Source: Arthrobacter sp. StoSoilB19 (GTDB lineage: Bacteria; Actinomycetota; Actinomycetes; Actinomycetales; Micrococcaceae). Taken from it: DNA of 64,000 nt. Every line of letters begins with the position of its first letter. Positions within the stretch are counted from its first letter, which is position 1. The position numbers and the translations under genes were made by a program. Below, piece by piece: positions 1 through 8,810 of the stretch. The stretch is from the NCBI RefSeq assembly GCF_019977275.1, contig NZ_AP024650.1, positions 2,976,001 to 3,040,000 of the forward strand, read 5' to 3'. A model generated the notes under the pieces. That model was given only the letters and a program-made list of their open reading frames with translations, did no database searches and was not told the origin of the DNA.

Positions 1-1299
1 GGGGTGGATGGAGGTGAGCTCCGCGAGTGACTGCATGGCCTGGTAGGGCGAGCAGCCCCAACGCTCGCGGACGTTGTGGAGCGACGCCACGTGGTCCATG
101 AGGGCGTGCCGGTGTTCCACCAGGGTGTTGTGGAGGTTCCCGAGCTGGGGTTCCAGTGATTTTTCGTTGCGCACGATCGCCCGGAGCAGCTGGCCCTTCA
201 GCTGCTGCGCCGTGACGTTTCCGGAGAGCTGGAACAGGATGGACTCCAGCCCGAGCGACTCCAGATGCCCGGAGACCTCGTTGAGGCTGGCGCGGCGGTC
301 GCCCACCACCAGGACAGTCTTGCCGGCGTCCACCAGGGCACCGATGGTGTTGATGGCCGTCTGGGTCTGCCCGGTGCCGGGCGGACTGCTGACCACCAGG
401 GAGTCTCCGGTGCGGGCCGCGTCCACGACGTACTGCTGGTCAGTGTCCGCATCCAGCAGCAGCAGCTCGTCCTTGGGGTGCCTGTTGTCCAGGTGGGGGA
501 AGCGGGAGGGGTCGGGTTCCTCAACGTCCACCAGTTCGCCGCCGGCAGCAGTTGCCAGCGCGGACACAAGGGGATGGGAGTCGTTGATCCAGGGATCGTC
601 GAGGTTGCCGGAGAGGTCGGCGAACGTGGAAACGAGCAGGTTGTGCTGGGTTTCCGCGCCGTGGATGGGCCGGATCAGGGTGGCCAGCCGGTCCAGGACA
701 GGCTGGGGGTCGAACCGGGCGGTGCTGTAGGCGAGGCGGGTCACGGCGTTGACGTCAAAGACGATCCCGTGGATGTTCTTCAGGTGCCGCACCAGGGCCG
801 GGTTGATGTGCGCCTGCTCGGTGAGCTGCAGTTCGAAGTCGTCCTCCCCCGGCCGTACCGTGAGGGAGATGGCGGTCAGCATGACCGGAGCGGACACCCG
901 CTGGGGTTTGCCGCCGACGGCTGACGTCCATACCACAGTGCCGGCGGACAGGTAGCCGGCATCGATGCCGCGGTCGTTGGCAAGCTCGAAGATCTTGGAC
1001 CGGATGTTGCGCGAAGCGCGGGCCGCCACCACATACTGCTGCCGGTCACGGATCAGGGTGGACAGGCGTGTGCGGCGCCCGGCCATGAGCTGGGCGAGCC
1101 CGGAGGGGTGTGCCGACGTAAGGTCGATGGAGCCTTCGGGTGTCTTGGTGAAGCGCAGCATCGTGTCCGCGCCGGTAACGGGTTTAAGCCCGGACAGCCA
1201 TTTGCGAAGCTCTTCCGAGCCTTCCGGGTGGCCTTGACCAACTGACACTTCTGCCTTCTTTTCTGCGCTTGCACGTGACGTCCTGGACCATACCGGCAT
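1..1299 (-). CDS. Superfamily-1 helicase-like ATPase, N-terminal 433 residues (truncated by window edge)
   Basis: An open frame runs without a stop from an ATG at 1299 to the window edge. The start is supported by a TACTCT -10 box at 1312-1307 placed 7 nt upstream of the ATG, a leaderless arrangement. An in-frame GTG at 1248 with AAGAAGG upstream is an alternative. The first ~280 residues resemble no domain I can name. A P-loop region follows at about residues 301-315 with the sequence SSPPGTGQTQTA, and a short LVVGDRR strand lies about 20 residues after it, as in Upf1/DNA2-like superfamily-1 helicases. The usual Walker A lysine is glutamine here (Gln311, codon at 369-367), so ATP use may differ. 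The remaining helicase motifs would lie outside the window. It is downstream of guaA on the same strand but separated by a hairpin and has its own promoter. Family assignment is inference. Confidence 0.75.
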   Translation of the reverse strand, partial: MPVWSRTSRASAEKKAEVSVGQGHPEGSEELRKWLSGLKPVTGADTMLRFTKTPEGSIDLTSAHPSGLAQLMAGRRTRLSTLIRDRQQYVVAARASRNIRSKIFELANDRGIDAGYLSAGTVVWTSAVGGKPQRVSAPVMLTAISLTVRPGEDDFELQLTEQAHINPALVRHLKNIHGIVFDVNAVTRLAYSTARFDPQPVLDRLATLIRPIHGAETQHNLLVSTFADLSGNLDDPWINDSHPLVSALATAAGGELVDVEEPDPSRFPHLDNRHPKDELLLLDADTDQQYVVDAARTGDSLVVSSPPGTGQTQTAINTIGALVDAGKTVLVVGDRRASLNEVSGHLESLGLESILFQLSGNVTAQQLKGQLLRAIVRNEKSLEPQLGNLHNTLVEHRHALMDHVASLHNVRERWGCSPYQAMQSLAELTSIHP

Positions 1300-1389
1300 A
1301 GATTCGAGAGTAGCCGCTTCGGCGCCGGACTTGAGCGACCGCAACACTGGAGCACGGGAAATTGCCGGGATTCATCCGGGAAAAGCAGC

Positions 1390-1417
1390 GGCCGGCCCCC
1401 GCTGGCGGAGGCCGGCC
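1390..1417 (-). terminator. Hairpin after guaA
   Basis: Eight-bp arms GGCCGGCC at 1390-1397 and 1410-1417 enclose a 12-nt loop that can itself pair partly. It lies just beyond the guaA stop at 1428 and before the leaderless promoter of the next gene. There is no clear T run, as is common in high-GC actinobacteria. Confidence 0.6.
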
Positions 1418-1427
1418 ACTTAGGATG

Positions 1428-3017
1428 CTATTCCCATTCGATGGTTCCCGGCGGCTTGCTGGTGACGTCCAGGACCACCCGGTTGACGCCGTCCACCTCG
1501 TTGGTGATCCGGCCGGAGATCCGGGCCAGGAGATCGTAGGGCAGCCGCGACCAGTCGGCTGTCATGGCGTCCTCGGAGGAGACGGGGCGAAGCACGATGG
1601 GGTGGCCGTAGGTACGGCCGTCGCCCATGACGCCCACGCTGCGGACGTCCGCCAGCAGGACGACGGGCATCTGCCAGACCTCGTTGTCCAGGCCTGCTGC
1701 CGTGAGTTCGGCGCGTGCAATGGCGTCTGCCTTGCGCAGCAGGTCCAGCCGCTCCTTGGTCACTTCGCCGACAATCCGGATGCCCAGGCCGGGGCCGGGG
1801 AACGGTTGGCGGCCAACGATTTCCTGCGGCAGCCCCAGCTGGGCACCCACTGCGCGGACCTCGTCCTTGAACAGGGCGCGCAGCGGCTCAACGAGCTCGA
1901 ACTGCAGGTCCTCGGGGAGGCCGCCCACGTTGTGGTGGCTCTTGATGTTCGCGGCACCTTCGCCGCCGCCGGATTCGACGACGTCCGGGTATAGGGTGCC
2001 CTGGACCAGGAACTTGATCTTCTCGCCGTGGGCAGCGGCCTCGGCGATGATGGCCAGTTCGGCTTCCTCAAAGGCGCGGATGAACTCGCGGCCGATGATC
2101 TTGCGCTTGGTTTCCGGATCGCTGACGCCTGCCAGGGCCGAGAGGAAGCGTTCCTGTTCGTTGGCGACGTACAGCTTCACGCCGGTGGCGGCCACGAAGT
2201 CGCGCTCCACCTGCTCCGCTTCGCCTTCACGCAGGAGTCCGTGGTCCACGAACACGCAGGTGAGCTGGTCGCCTACGGCACGCTGGACCAGGGCTGCCGC
2301 CACTGCGGAGTCCACGCCGCCGGAGAGGCCGCAGATGACCCGTGCATCCCCCACCTGCTGGCGGATGCGTTCCACCTGCTCTTCCAGGATGTTGCCGGTG
2401 GTCCAGTTGGGCTCGAGCTTGGCGCAGTTGAACAGGAAGTTCTCCAGCACCTGCTGGCCGTAGGCGGAGTGCTTGACCTCCGGGTGCCACTGCACGCCGA
2501 AGAGACCCTTTTCCTCGTTGGCGAAGGCAGCTACCTCCGCGCCCGCCGTCGTCGCCAGGACTTCGAAGCCTTCCGGCGCCTGGTGGACGGAGTCGCCGTG
2601 GCTCATCCAGGTCTTCTGGTGCTGGGGCATGCCCTCAAGCACCGAGCGGCTGTCACCGAGGATGGTGGTTTCGGTGGATCCGTACTCCCGCAGGCCGGTC
2701 TTGTCCACCTTGCCGCCCAGGGCGTTGGCCATGGCCTGGAAGCCGTAGCAGATGCCAAAGACGGGGACGCCGGCTTCGAAGAGGTCGGCACCCACGCTCG
2801 GGGCGCCGTCGGCATAGACGCTGGAAGGTCCGCCGGACAGGATGATGGCGGCGGGATTCTTGGCCAGGAGCTGCTCGGTGGTGTAGGTATGCGGAACCAC
2901 TTCCGAATACACATTCGCTTCCCGGACGCGGCGGGCAATCAGCTGCGCGTACTGGGCACCGTAATCAACAACCAGCACCGGCTTCTGGGAAGTTTGGGAT
3001 GCAGTGGGAGTAGTCAC
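1428..3017 (-). CDS. guaA: GMP synthase (glutamine-hydrolysing)
   Basis: Makes GMP from XMP, ATP and glutamine, the last step of de novo guanine nucleotide synthesis in the cytosol. The 529-residue length is normal. The N-terminal class I glutamine amidotransferase has its nucleophile in GICYG (Cys90) and the partner pair in QWHPE (His178, Glu180). The ATP pyrophosphatase P-loop SGGVDS is at 232-237, and the protein ends in the family-typical PPGTIEWE. The GTG start at 3017 is preceded 6 nt upstream by a TAGGCT -10 box (3029-3024), so the mRNA is probably leaderless. guaB3 and guaB lie further along the same strand, so IMP-to-GMP genes are grouped within 19 kb but not in one operon. Confidence 0.98.
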   Translation of the reverse strand: MTTPTASQTSQKPVLVVDYGAQYAQLIARRVREANVYSEVVPHTYTTEQLLAKNPAAIILSGGPSSVYADGAPSVGADLFEAGVPVFGICYGFQAMANALGGKVDKTGLREYGSTETTILGDSRSVLEGMPQHQKTWMSHGDSVHQAPEGFEVLATTAGAEVAAFANEEKGLFGVQWHPEVKHSAYGQQVLENFLFNCAKLEPNWTTGNILEEQVERIRQQVGDARVICGLSGGVDSAVAAALVQRAVGDQLTCVFVDHGLLREGEAEQVERDFVAATGVKLYVANEQERFLSALAGVSDPETKRKIIGREFIRAFEEAELAIIAEAAAHGEKIKFLVQGTLYPDVVESGGGEGAANIKSHHNVGGLPEDLQFELVEPLRALFKDEVRAVGAQLGLPQEIVGRQPFPGPGLGIRIVGEVTKERLDLLRKADAIARAELTAAGLDNEVWQMPVVLLADVRSVGVMGDGRTYGHPIVLRPVSSEDAMTADWSRLPYDLLARISGRITNEVDGVNRVVLDVTSKPPGTIEWE

Positions 3018-3144
3018 CGTAATAGCCTACTTGGCGCCGTTGCACCGGCGCACCTTGAGACGCCGTGCTGTGACGGAGCAGACGTACGACGGCGGGCGGC
3101 CGCCGCGAGGGGCCAGGCACCTCAGCGGCCGGCAGCCCGGAGGG

Positions 3145-3654
3145 CTAGTACCGCTGCGGGGCCTGCGGGTTGGCAGCGAGTTCGGCCTCCGCCTCGGCGT
3201 GGAACGTCTTCTCGACGATGAAGGACAGGAACGGCACCACGCCGCCAAGGGCCAGCAGGACCAGCTTCAGGAAGGGCCAGCGCATCAGGGACCACAAGCG
3301 GAAGTTGGAGATCAGGTAGACGACGTACATCCAGCCGTGCACGATCAGGACCGTAACGGAGACGTTCACGCCGTTCAGTACTCCCGGCGGCTCGGCGTCC
3401 GCGAACCCGAAACCGAACGGCTGGCCGGTCACGGCGTTGGTGCCGCCGGCGAACAGGTACTGCCCGAAGCCGTACCGGGCCACGAGTTCAGCGCACAGCA
3501 GGAGCAGCATGGTGCCGGTGAGGTAGGCCATGACCTTATAGAACTTCAGGGCCGACCGGATCTGGGCCTCGGTGCCGCCGAAGCGGCGCTTCCTGCCGGA
3601 CGTCTTGCCGCCGGGAGCCTGCGGGGACGGGGTGGCCGGTTTCGGATCAATCAT
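3145..3654 (-). CDS. DUF3817 family integral membrane protein
   Basis: A 169-residue protein with a basic, Pro-rich N-terminus (residues 1-30) and about three hydrophobic segments near residues 40-60, 97-115 and 128-148, matching DUF3817 membrane proteins of unknown function that are common in actinobacteria. Its ATG overlaps the stop of the SURF1-like gene upstream by 4 bp (ATGA), so the two are probably translationally coupled and may act together at the membrane. Any link to cytochrome oxidase assembly is inferred only from this coupling. Confidence 0.85.
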   Translation of the reverse strand: MIDPKPATPSPQAPGGKTSGRKRRFGGTEAQIRSALKFYKVMAYLTGTMLLLLCAELVARYGFGQYLFAGGTNAVTGQPFGFGFADAEPPGVLNGVNVSVTVLIVHGWMYVVYLISNFRLWSLMRWPFLKLVLLALGGVVPFLSFIVEKTFHAEAEAELAANPQAPQRY

Positions 3655-4541
3655 GGCTGTACCTTCTGCTGGGACTGGTCAGGCTGCTGGTGCTGGTCAG
3701 GCTGGTGCGGGGGAAGCTGGTGCGGTTCGTGCGGTTCGTCCTGCTCGGAACCTTCGGCGTCATCGAGGGCCTCCTCGAGGTCCCGGTGGTAGTCGTCCTT
3801 GACCAGCCGCCACCAGATGAAGAGGGCAAAGCCGGCGAAGACGACCCACTCGATGGAGTAGAAGAGGTTGAGCCAGTTGATGTGCTGTGCCGGCGGCTGG
3901 GGGCCGATGTCCAGCGGCAAGAGGTTGCCGGGTACGGCCGCGGCACTCACGTCCTGGCCGCCCACCACCTCTGCGGTGGCCGAGACGAAGCCCGGGTAGC
4001 TGCTCACGTCCCAGTAGTTGATGAGCTCGGCCACGGAAACCGCCGACGCCTCCCCCGGCTTTGGCGCCTTTCCGGCCACCGGCGCCTCGGACGGCAGCAG
4101 CCGTCCGGTCAGTTCAACCGGGCCCGACGGCGGTGCTGCCGCGTCCCGCGGGTCAGCCACCCACCCGCGGGCCACCGGGATCCAGGTCTGCGGTGTTGCG
4201 GCGGCTCCCGTCAGTGTGGGCGCGCCGTTGACGGCGAAGGCCGACACCACCCAGTAGCCGCTTTTGCCGTCGTGAAGCCGGCCCGGAACCAGGACCTGCT
4301 TGTCAGCGCTGTACGTTCCCTGTGCGGTGACCATCTGGTCCGCGACGCTGCCGTGGAAGAACTCGCCAGGCTGGAGCGTGCTTGTCAGCGGCTGGACCTG
4401 TTCGGTGGCCGGATTGACCGGCACTTCGGGTTGGGTGGAGCGGCCGAACTGCCATTGGCTCAACAGCACGAAGACCCCGGAGAGCGCGATCGCGAAGATA
4501 AAGCCTGCGATCCATCGGGGTTTAAGGGCTGTTTTCCACAC
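3651..4541 (-). CDS. SURF1 family protein (cytochrome c oxidase assembly)
   Basis: A 296-residue protein with the SURF1 layout: an N-terminal membrane segment (about residues 12-31) followed by a QWQFGR motif, a periplasm-facing central domain, and a second membrane segment near residues 230-250. SURF1/Shy1 proteins help insert haem into cytochrome c oxidase. The C-terminal tail after about residue 265 is a low-complexity stretch rich in Gln, His, Pro and Asp. The GTG start at 4541 has a TACGGT -10 box at 4553-4548, 6 nt upstream, indicating a leaderless transcript. It heads a two-gene unit with the DUF3817 protein. Confidence 0.92.
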   Translation of the reverse strand: MWKTALKPRWIAGFIFAIALSGVFVLLSQWQFGRSTQPEVPVNPATEQVQPLTSTLQPGEFFHGSVADQMVTAQGTYSADKQVLVPGRLHDGKSGYWVVSAFAVNGAPTLTGAAATPQTWIPVARGWVADPRDAAAPPSGPVELTGRLLPSEAPVAGKAPKPGEASAVSVAELINYWDVSSYPGFVSATAEVVGGQDVSAAAVPGNLLPLDIGPQPPAQHINWLNLFYSIEWVVFAGFALFIWWRLVKDDYHRDLEEALDDAEGSEQDEPHEPHQLPPHQPDQHQQPDQSQQKVQP

Positions 4542-4589
4542 GTCTTAACCGTACTTCGTACTTCTGTAGAACAACTAAACGCCGGCGCC

Positions 4590-4619
4590 GGCCGCCCCAG
4601 GGAGGAGCCGGCCCTGGCC
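4590..4619 (-). terminator. Possible terminator after PTS EIIA
   Basis: An inner stem CCAGGG (4597-4602) with CCCTGG (4612-4617) is embedded in GC-rich flanks downstream of the EIIA stop at 4640. No T run is present, so support is weak. Confidence 0.35.
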
Positions 4620-4639
4620 GGATGCTGGTCCGGGCGTTC

Positions 4640-5128
4640 CTAGTGGTCGAAGAACACCAGGCTGGAGTTGATGAGTTCGGCGATCACTTCGGCGTCGTAG
4701 GCGCGCCGCAGCGATTCGCGGAAGGATTCCTTGGAAAGCGACCGTGCCAGGGTGGCCAGCACTTCCAGGTGGTCGGAAAAGGAACTGGCGGGGGTGGCAA
4801 TCAGCAGGATCACCGTGGCCGGACCGTCGGCGGCGCCGAAGTCCAGGGCATGGCCGTACTTGGCGATCCCCACCGCGATCGAGGTCTGGGAGACGAACTC
4901 GCTGCGCGCATGCGGCAGCCCGATGCCGCCCGGGAGCCCCGTGGCAAGCTGGTGCTCGCGGGCATTGACGTTCTTCAGGAACCCGTCAAGATCCGAGATC
5001 CGCCCGGCTGCGTGCAGCCGTTCCGCCAACTGGGTGGTGGCGTCGGTCTTGTCCTTCGCTTCCATTTCCAGGATCACCATGTCGGCAGTGGTGAGGTGGG
5101 CGTCATACGGGTCCAGTGGTTCCGCCAA
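4640..5128 (-). CDS. PTS sugar transporter EIIA component, fructose/mannitol type
   Basis: A 162-residue single-domain EIIA of the PTS fructose/mannitol (PTS_EIIA_2) family. The phosphoryl-accepting histidine is His73 in GIGLPHARS. EIIA relays phosphate from HPr to a membrane EIIB/EIIC permease. No EIIB, EIIC, HPr or EI gene is adjacent, so this is an orphan that either serves a permease encoded elsewhere or has a regulatory role, as in nitrogen-type PTS systems. The start is a TTG at 5128 with a good AGAAGGG ribosome-binding site 8 nt upstream. It lies 40 bp downstream of glpD on the same strand and may be cotranscribed with it. Confidence 0.93.
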   Translation of the reverse strand: MAEPLDPYDAHLTTADMVILEMEAKDKTDATTQLAERLHAAGRISDLDGFLKNVNAREHQLATGLPGGIGLPHARSEFVSQTSIAVGIAKYGHALDFGAADGPATVILLIATPASSFSDHLEVLATLARSLSKESFRESLRRAYDAEVIAELINSSLVFFDH

Positions 5129-5168
5129 GGCGTATCCCTTCTGTCAGCAGTGCAGGGCGAACGGCCCC

Positions 5169-6908
5169 TCAGCGCAAGGGCACGATGTTTTCCGCGCCCA
5201 GGCGGGCGGCGTCTGCGGATTCGTCGTCCGGCTGTTGCTGGCTGAGGCGTTCGGCTTCCACGCGGGCAATGTAGTGGCGGACCTCGTTTTCACGCTGCGC
5301 GTCACTCCAGCCAAGGACGTCACCCATCAGTTTAGCGACAACAGGGGCAGCGGACACGCCGCGGTCCCAGGCCTCGATGGAAATGCGCGTCCGCCGGGTC
5401 AGGACGTCCTGCACGTGGCGGGCCCCTTCATGGGTTGCGGCATAGACCGCCTCCGCCTGCAGGTAGTCATCCGCTCCCGGGATGGGCTCGGCAAGTTCCT
5501 TGTTCTGCTCGATGATGGCCAGCACCTCGGGCGTCATGGAGCCGTACCGGTTGAGCAGGTGCTCGATCCGTGCCACATGGACCCCGGATTCCTCCGCGGT
5601 GCGGTTCCGGCGGTTCCAGGCCGCACGGAAGCCGCTGGCGCCCAGCAGCGGGATGGTTTCCGTGCAGCTCGGCGGGACCCGTTCGTCCATGGTGCGGGTG
5701 GCCTCGTCCACCGCATCCTTGGCCATGACCCGGTAGGTGGTCCACTTGCCGCCGGCCACCACCACCAGGCCGGGGACAGGGTGTGCCACAACGTGCTCGC
5801 GGGACAGCTTGGCGGTTGAATCGTTTTCACCGGCAAGCAGCGGCCGGAGTCCGGCATAGACCCCTTCAACGTCCTCCCTGGTCAGCGGGCGCTTGAGCAC
5901 CTGGTTGACGTGCTCCAGGACGTAGTCGATGTCCTTGCTTGAGGCCGCGGGGTGGGCCTTGTCCAGGTGCCAGTCGGTGTCCGTGGTGCCGATGATCCAG
6001 TGCCGTCCCCACGGGATGACAAAGAGCACCGACTTTTCCGTGCGCAGGATCAGGCCCACGGTGGATTGGAAGCGGTCGCGGGGAACCACCAGGTGGATGC
6101 CCTTGGAGGCACGGACCTTCAACTGGCCCCGGTCGGTAACCATGGCCTGGGTTTCGTCCGTCCAGACTCCGGTGGCGTTGATGACCTGCTTGGCCCGGAT
6201 GCTGAATTGCGTCCCGTCCTCATGGTTCTCCACCTTGGCTCCGACCACCCGCTCGCCCTCGCGCAGGAAGTCCACCACCGCCATCTGGTTCACGGCGTGG
6301 GCGCCGTAGTACGCAGCGGTACGCACCAGGTTTGCCACGTATTTGGCGTCGTCCACCTGTCCGTCGTAGTACCGGATGGATCCCACGAAGGCATCATTCT
6401 TCAGGCTGGGGGCGGCGCGCAGGGTGCCGCGCTTGCTCAGGTGCTTGTGGAACGGCACGCCGCGGCTGTGTCCGCTGGAGATAGACATGAGGTCATAGAG
6501 CGCGATGCCGGCGCCCACGTACGGCCGCTCGACAAAGGGCTTGGTGAGCGGATACAGGAAGGGCACCGGGCGGGCAAGGTGCGGGGCGATTTCGGAGAGC
6601 AGCAGCCCGCGTTCCTGCAGGGCCTCCTTGACCAGGGCGAAGTCGAGCATCTCCAGGTACCGCAGGCCGCCGTGGATGAGTTTCGAAGACCGTGACGACG
6701 TGCCGGCAGCCCAGTCGCTTGCCTCGACGATGCCAACGCTCAGCCCCCGGGTCACGGCGTCCAAAGCGGCTCCCGCTCCGACGATGCCGCCGCCGACGAT
6801 CAGGATGTCCAGTTCCCGGCCGGGTTCGGACGTGGCGCGCAACCGCTGGATGGATGCTTCCCTGGCTTCGGGGCCAAGGGCTCCGCCGTTTGCAGGAACA
6901 CTCTTCAT
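5169..6908 (-). CDS. glpD: Glycerol-3-phosphate dehydrogenase (FAD, respiratory type)
   Basis: Oxidises sn-glycerol 3-phosphate to dihydroxyacetone phosphate and passes electrons to the quinone pool. The 579-residue length fits bacterial GlpD. An FAD-binding Rossmann motif VGGGIVGAGAALDA starts near residue 38, followed by the family segment SSRSSKLIHGGLRYLE and a typical C-terminal DAO_C domain. The ATG at 6908 has a clear GGAGG 6 nt upstream, so unlike many neighbours this mRNA is leadered. The orphan EIIA gene follows at 40 bp. Confidence 0.97.
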   Translation of the reverse strand: MKSVPANGGALGPEAREASIQRLRATSEPGRELDILIVGGGIVGAGAALDAVTRGLSVGIVEASDWAAGTSSRSSKLIHGGLRYLEMLDFALVKEALQERGLLLSEIAPHLARPVPFLYPLTKPFVERPYVGAGIALYDLMSISSGHSRGVPFHKHLSKRGTLRAAPSLKNDAFVGSIRYYDGQVDDAKYVANLVRTAAYYGAHAVNQMAVVDFLREGERVVGAKVENHEDGTQFSIRAKQVINATGVWTDETQAMVTDRGQLKVRASKGIHLVVPRDRFQSTVGLILRTEKSVLFVIPWGRHWIIGTTDTDWHLDKAHPAASSKDIDYVLEHVNQVLKRPLTREDVEGVYAGLRPLLAGENDSTAKLSREHVVAHPVPGLVVVAGGKWTTYRVMAKDAVDEATRTMDERVPPSCTETIPLLGASGFRAAWNRRNRTAEESGVHVARIEHLLNRYGSMTPEVLAIIEQNKELAEPIPGADDYLQAEAVYAATHEGARHVQDVLTRRTRISIEAWDRGVSAAPVVAKLMGDVLGWSDAQRENEVRHYIARVEAERLSQQQPDDESADAARLGAENIVPLR

Positions 6909-6971
6909 TGAACGCCTCCAGTGCCTCTAGTGCCGGTTGTAAACCCACACTACTTGCTGGCGGCGTGCTTT

Positions 6972-7000
6972 GGGCAGGGTGGGCGGCGCCCACCCTGCCC
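6972..7000 (-). terminator. Strong hairpin after guaB3
   Basis: A perfect 13-bp inverted repeat (arms GGGCAGGGTGGGC at 6972-6984 and its complement at 6988-7000) has a GGC loop. It follows the guaB3 stop at 7012 on the minus strand and separates guaB3 from glpD. No T tract is seen. Confidence 0.75.
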
Positions 7001-7011
7001 CGTCCAACGCG

Positions 7012-8148
7012 TCAGTTCCCTGCGTAGGGCGATACGACGACGTCGACCCGCTGGAATTCCTTGAGGTCCGAATAACCGGTGGTCGCCATGGAGCGGCGCA
7101 GCGCACCAATGAGGTTGGACGTGCCGTTGGTGTGGTGGCCGGGCCCGAACAGGACTTCCTCCAGCGGACCCACGGTGCCGACGTTGGCGCGGTCACCGCG
7201 CGGCAGTTCCAGGTGGTGCGCCTCCTGGCCCCAGTGCCAGCCCTTGCCGGGTGCCTCTTCGGCGCGCGCCAGCGCGCTGCCCAGCATGACGGCGTCGGCG
7301 CCCATGGCGATGGCCTTGACGATGTCACCCGAGGTGCCCATGCCGCCGTCGGCAATGACGTGCACGTAGCGGCCGCCGGACTCGTCCATGTAGTCCCGGC
7401 GGGCGGCCGCGACGTCGGAAATGGCTGACGCCATGGGCGAGTGGATGCCCAGGGCGCGCCGCGTGGTGGTGGTTGCGCCGCCCCCGAAGCCCACCAGCAC
7501 ACCAGCCGCGCCGGTCCGCATGAGGTGCAGCGCCGGGGTGTAGCCGGCCGCCCCGCCCACGATGACGGGGACGTCGAGTTCGTAGATGAACTGCTTCAGG
7601 TTCAGCGGTTCGTGGTTCTTGGAGACATGCTCGGCGGAGACGGTAGTGCCCCGGATGACGAAGATGTCGACGCCTGCGGCCACGACCGTCTTGTAGTGCT
7701 CCTGGGTGCGCTGCGGGGTGAGCGATCCGGCCACGGTGACGCCGGCCTCGCGGATCTCGGCCAGGCGGGACGTGATGAGTTCCGGCTGGATAGGCGCCCG
7801 GTACAGCTCCTGCATCCTGCCAGTGACGGCTGGGCTGTTGGTTTCGTCCTGGAGCGCAGCGATTTCATCCAGAACAGACTGCGGATCCTCGTACCGGGTC
7901 CAGAGTCCCTCAAGGTCAAGGACGCCCAGTCCGCCCAGCTTGCCCAGTGCGATGGCCGTTGCCGGTGACATGGCGGAGTCCATCGGGGCCGCGATCACCG
8001 GCATGTCGAACTGGTAGGCGTCGATCTGCCAGGAGACGGAAACGTCCTTGGGGTCGCGGGTGCGACGGTTGGGGACGATTGCAATGTCATCCAGGGAGTA
8101 GGCACGACGCCCACGCTTGCCACGGCCGATCTCGATCTCATAAGTCAC
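7012..8148 (-). CDS. guaB3: GuaB3 family IMP dehydrogenase-related protein
   Basis: A 378-residue paralogue of IMP dehydrogenase. It keeps the TIM-barrel segments typical of the family (AAPMDSAMSPATA, GGLGVLDLEG, a phosphate-site region IADGGMGTSGDIVKA) but is about 125 residues shorter than GuaB at 19287-20798 because the CBS pair is missing. Actinobacteria commonly carry this paralogue. Members have been linked to purine salvage rather than IMP oxidation, so the reaction is left open. The GTG start at 8148 has a TAACCT -10 box (8160-8155) 6 nt upstream, pointing to a leaderless mRNA. Confidence 0.95.
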   Translation of the reverse strand: MTYEIEIGRGKRGRRAYSLDDIAIVPNRRTRDPKDVSVSWQIDAYQFDMPVIAAPMDSAMSPATAIALGKLGGLGVLDLEGLWTRYEDPQSVLDEIAALQDETNSPAVTGRMQELYRAPIQPELITSRLAEIREAGVTVAGSLTPQRTQEHYKTVVAAGVDIFVIRGTTVSAEHVSKNHEPLNLKQFIYELDVPVIVGGAAGYTPALHLMRTGAAGVLVGFGGGATTTTRRALGIHSPMASAISDVAAARRDYMDESGGRYVHVIADGGMGTSGDIVKAIAMGADAVMLGSALARAEEAPGKGWHWGQEAHHLELPRGDRANVGTVGPLEEVLFGPGHHTNGTSNLIGALRRSMATTGYSDLKEFQRVDVVVSPYAGN

Positions 8149-8204
8149 TGCTCTAGGTTATCCCAGCAGCCCCGTTGGTCCCGGCCGGTGGCTACAGTGG
8201 CTTG
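8149..8204. promoter_or_regulatory. Divergent leaderless promoter pair (guaB3 / hypothetical)
   Basis: The 56-bp gap holds two TAnnnT -10 boxes facing outward. TAACCT (8160-8155, minus) is 6 nt from the guaB3 GTG, and TACAGT (8193-8198, plus) is 6 nt from the ATG at 8205. Neither gene has a Shine-Dalgarno sequence. Confidence 0.7.
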
Positions 8205-8810
8205 ATGGGCAGACGCTGGATCTTCGACGGGCACATCGCCGGCATTGGCACCACATCCGGACTGCGCGCGGTGGTTGGCATGTGGCAGGAGTCCCCTTTC
8301 GGGACCTTCTCGGACGTCATGGTGCAGGAGCCCTCAGGTCACCGCCTGCTGCTTGCGCCGTCCGCCGACATTGCCGGCTTCATAGCGTCGACCTACAGCT
8401 TTGATGAGGTGCGCATGGTGGACGTTGCTGCCGGACTGTCCGTCGGCGGGTTGGCGGTCGACGCCGGGCCGCTGGCAATCCAGGCAGTCACCGGGGCGAG
8501 GACCTACCTCGGTTCCGCGCTGAAGGCAGTTCCCAGGCGACTTGCAGTCCATCCACGCTGGCTCTCCGCAGTCAGTCCGCTGGCCGCCCTGGCAGCCCGC
8601 GGTGCCCGCACCTACGGCACGGCGGGCAGCGGCAGGGCAGAGTTTTACGGGGTGACGGACCTGCACCACGTGACCTCCGCCGTCGTTTCATGGGAAGGCG
8701 CCGACGCCGGAGCGCTGGCCCCCATCCGGCCCGCCGTGACCTTCGGTTTCAGCAGCGTCCCGCCCAGGCCCAGTGTCGCGAGGGTGCGCACCACCATAGT
8801 GGAGGCCTAG
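8205..8810 (+). CDS. Conserved hypothetical protein
   Basis: A 201-residue protein starting MGRRWIFDGHIAG. I do not recognise a named domain. It has no signal peptide or clear membrane helix and reads as a soluble, Ala/Val-rich protein with a central stretch at about residues 70-140 rich in small residues. The ATG at 8205 was chosen over an in-frame upstream start at 8175 because TACAGT lies 6 nt before it. It is convergent with the ABC transporter gene and their stop codons overlap by 4 bp (8807-8810). Similar short proteins occur in related actinobacteria as far as I recall, but no function can be assigned. Confidence 0.8.
   Translation: MGRRWIFDGHIAGIGTTSGLRAVVGMWQESPFGTFSDVMVQEPSGHRLLLAPSADIAGFIASTYSFDEVRMVDVAAGLSVGGLAVDAGPLAIQAVTGARTYLGSALKAVPRRLAVHPRWLSAVSPLAALAARGARTYGTAGSGRAEFYGVTDLHHVTSAVVSWEGADAGALAPIRPAVTFGFSSVPPRPSVARVRTTIVEA

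Noticed and set aside
1053..1375. Two short minus-strand frames (1053-1355 and 1184-1375)
   Set aside because: Both lie in other frames over the start of the helicase-like gene at 1-1299, whose reading frame carries the P-loop and the leaderless promoter.
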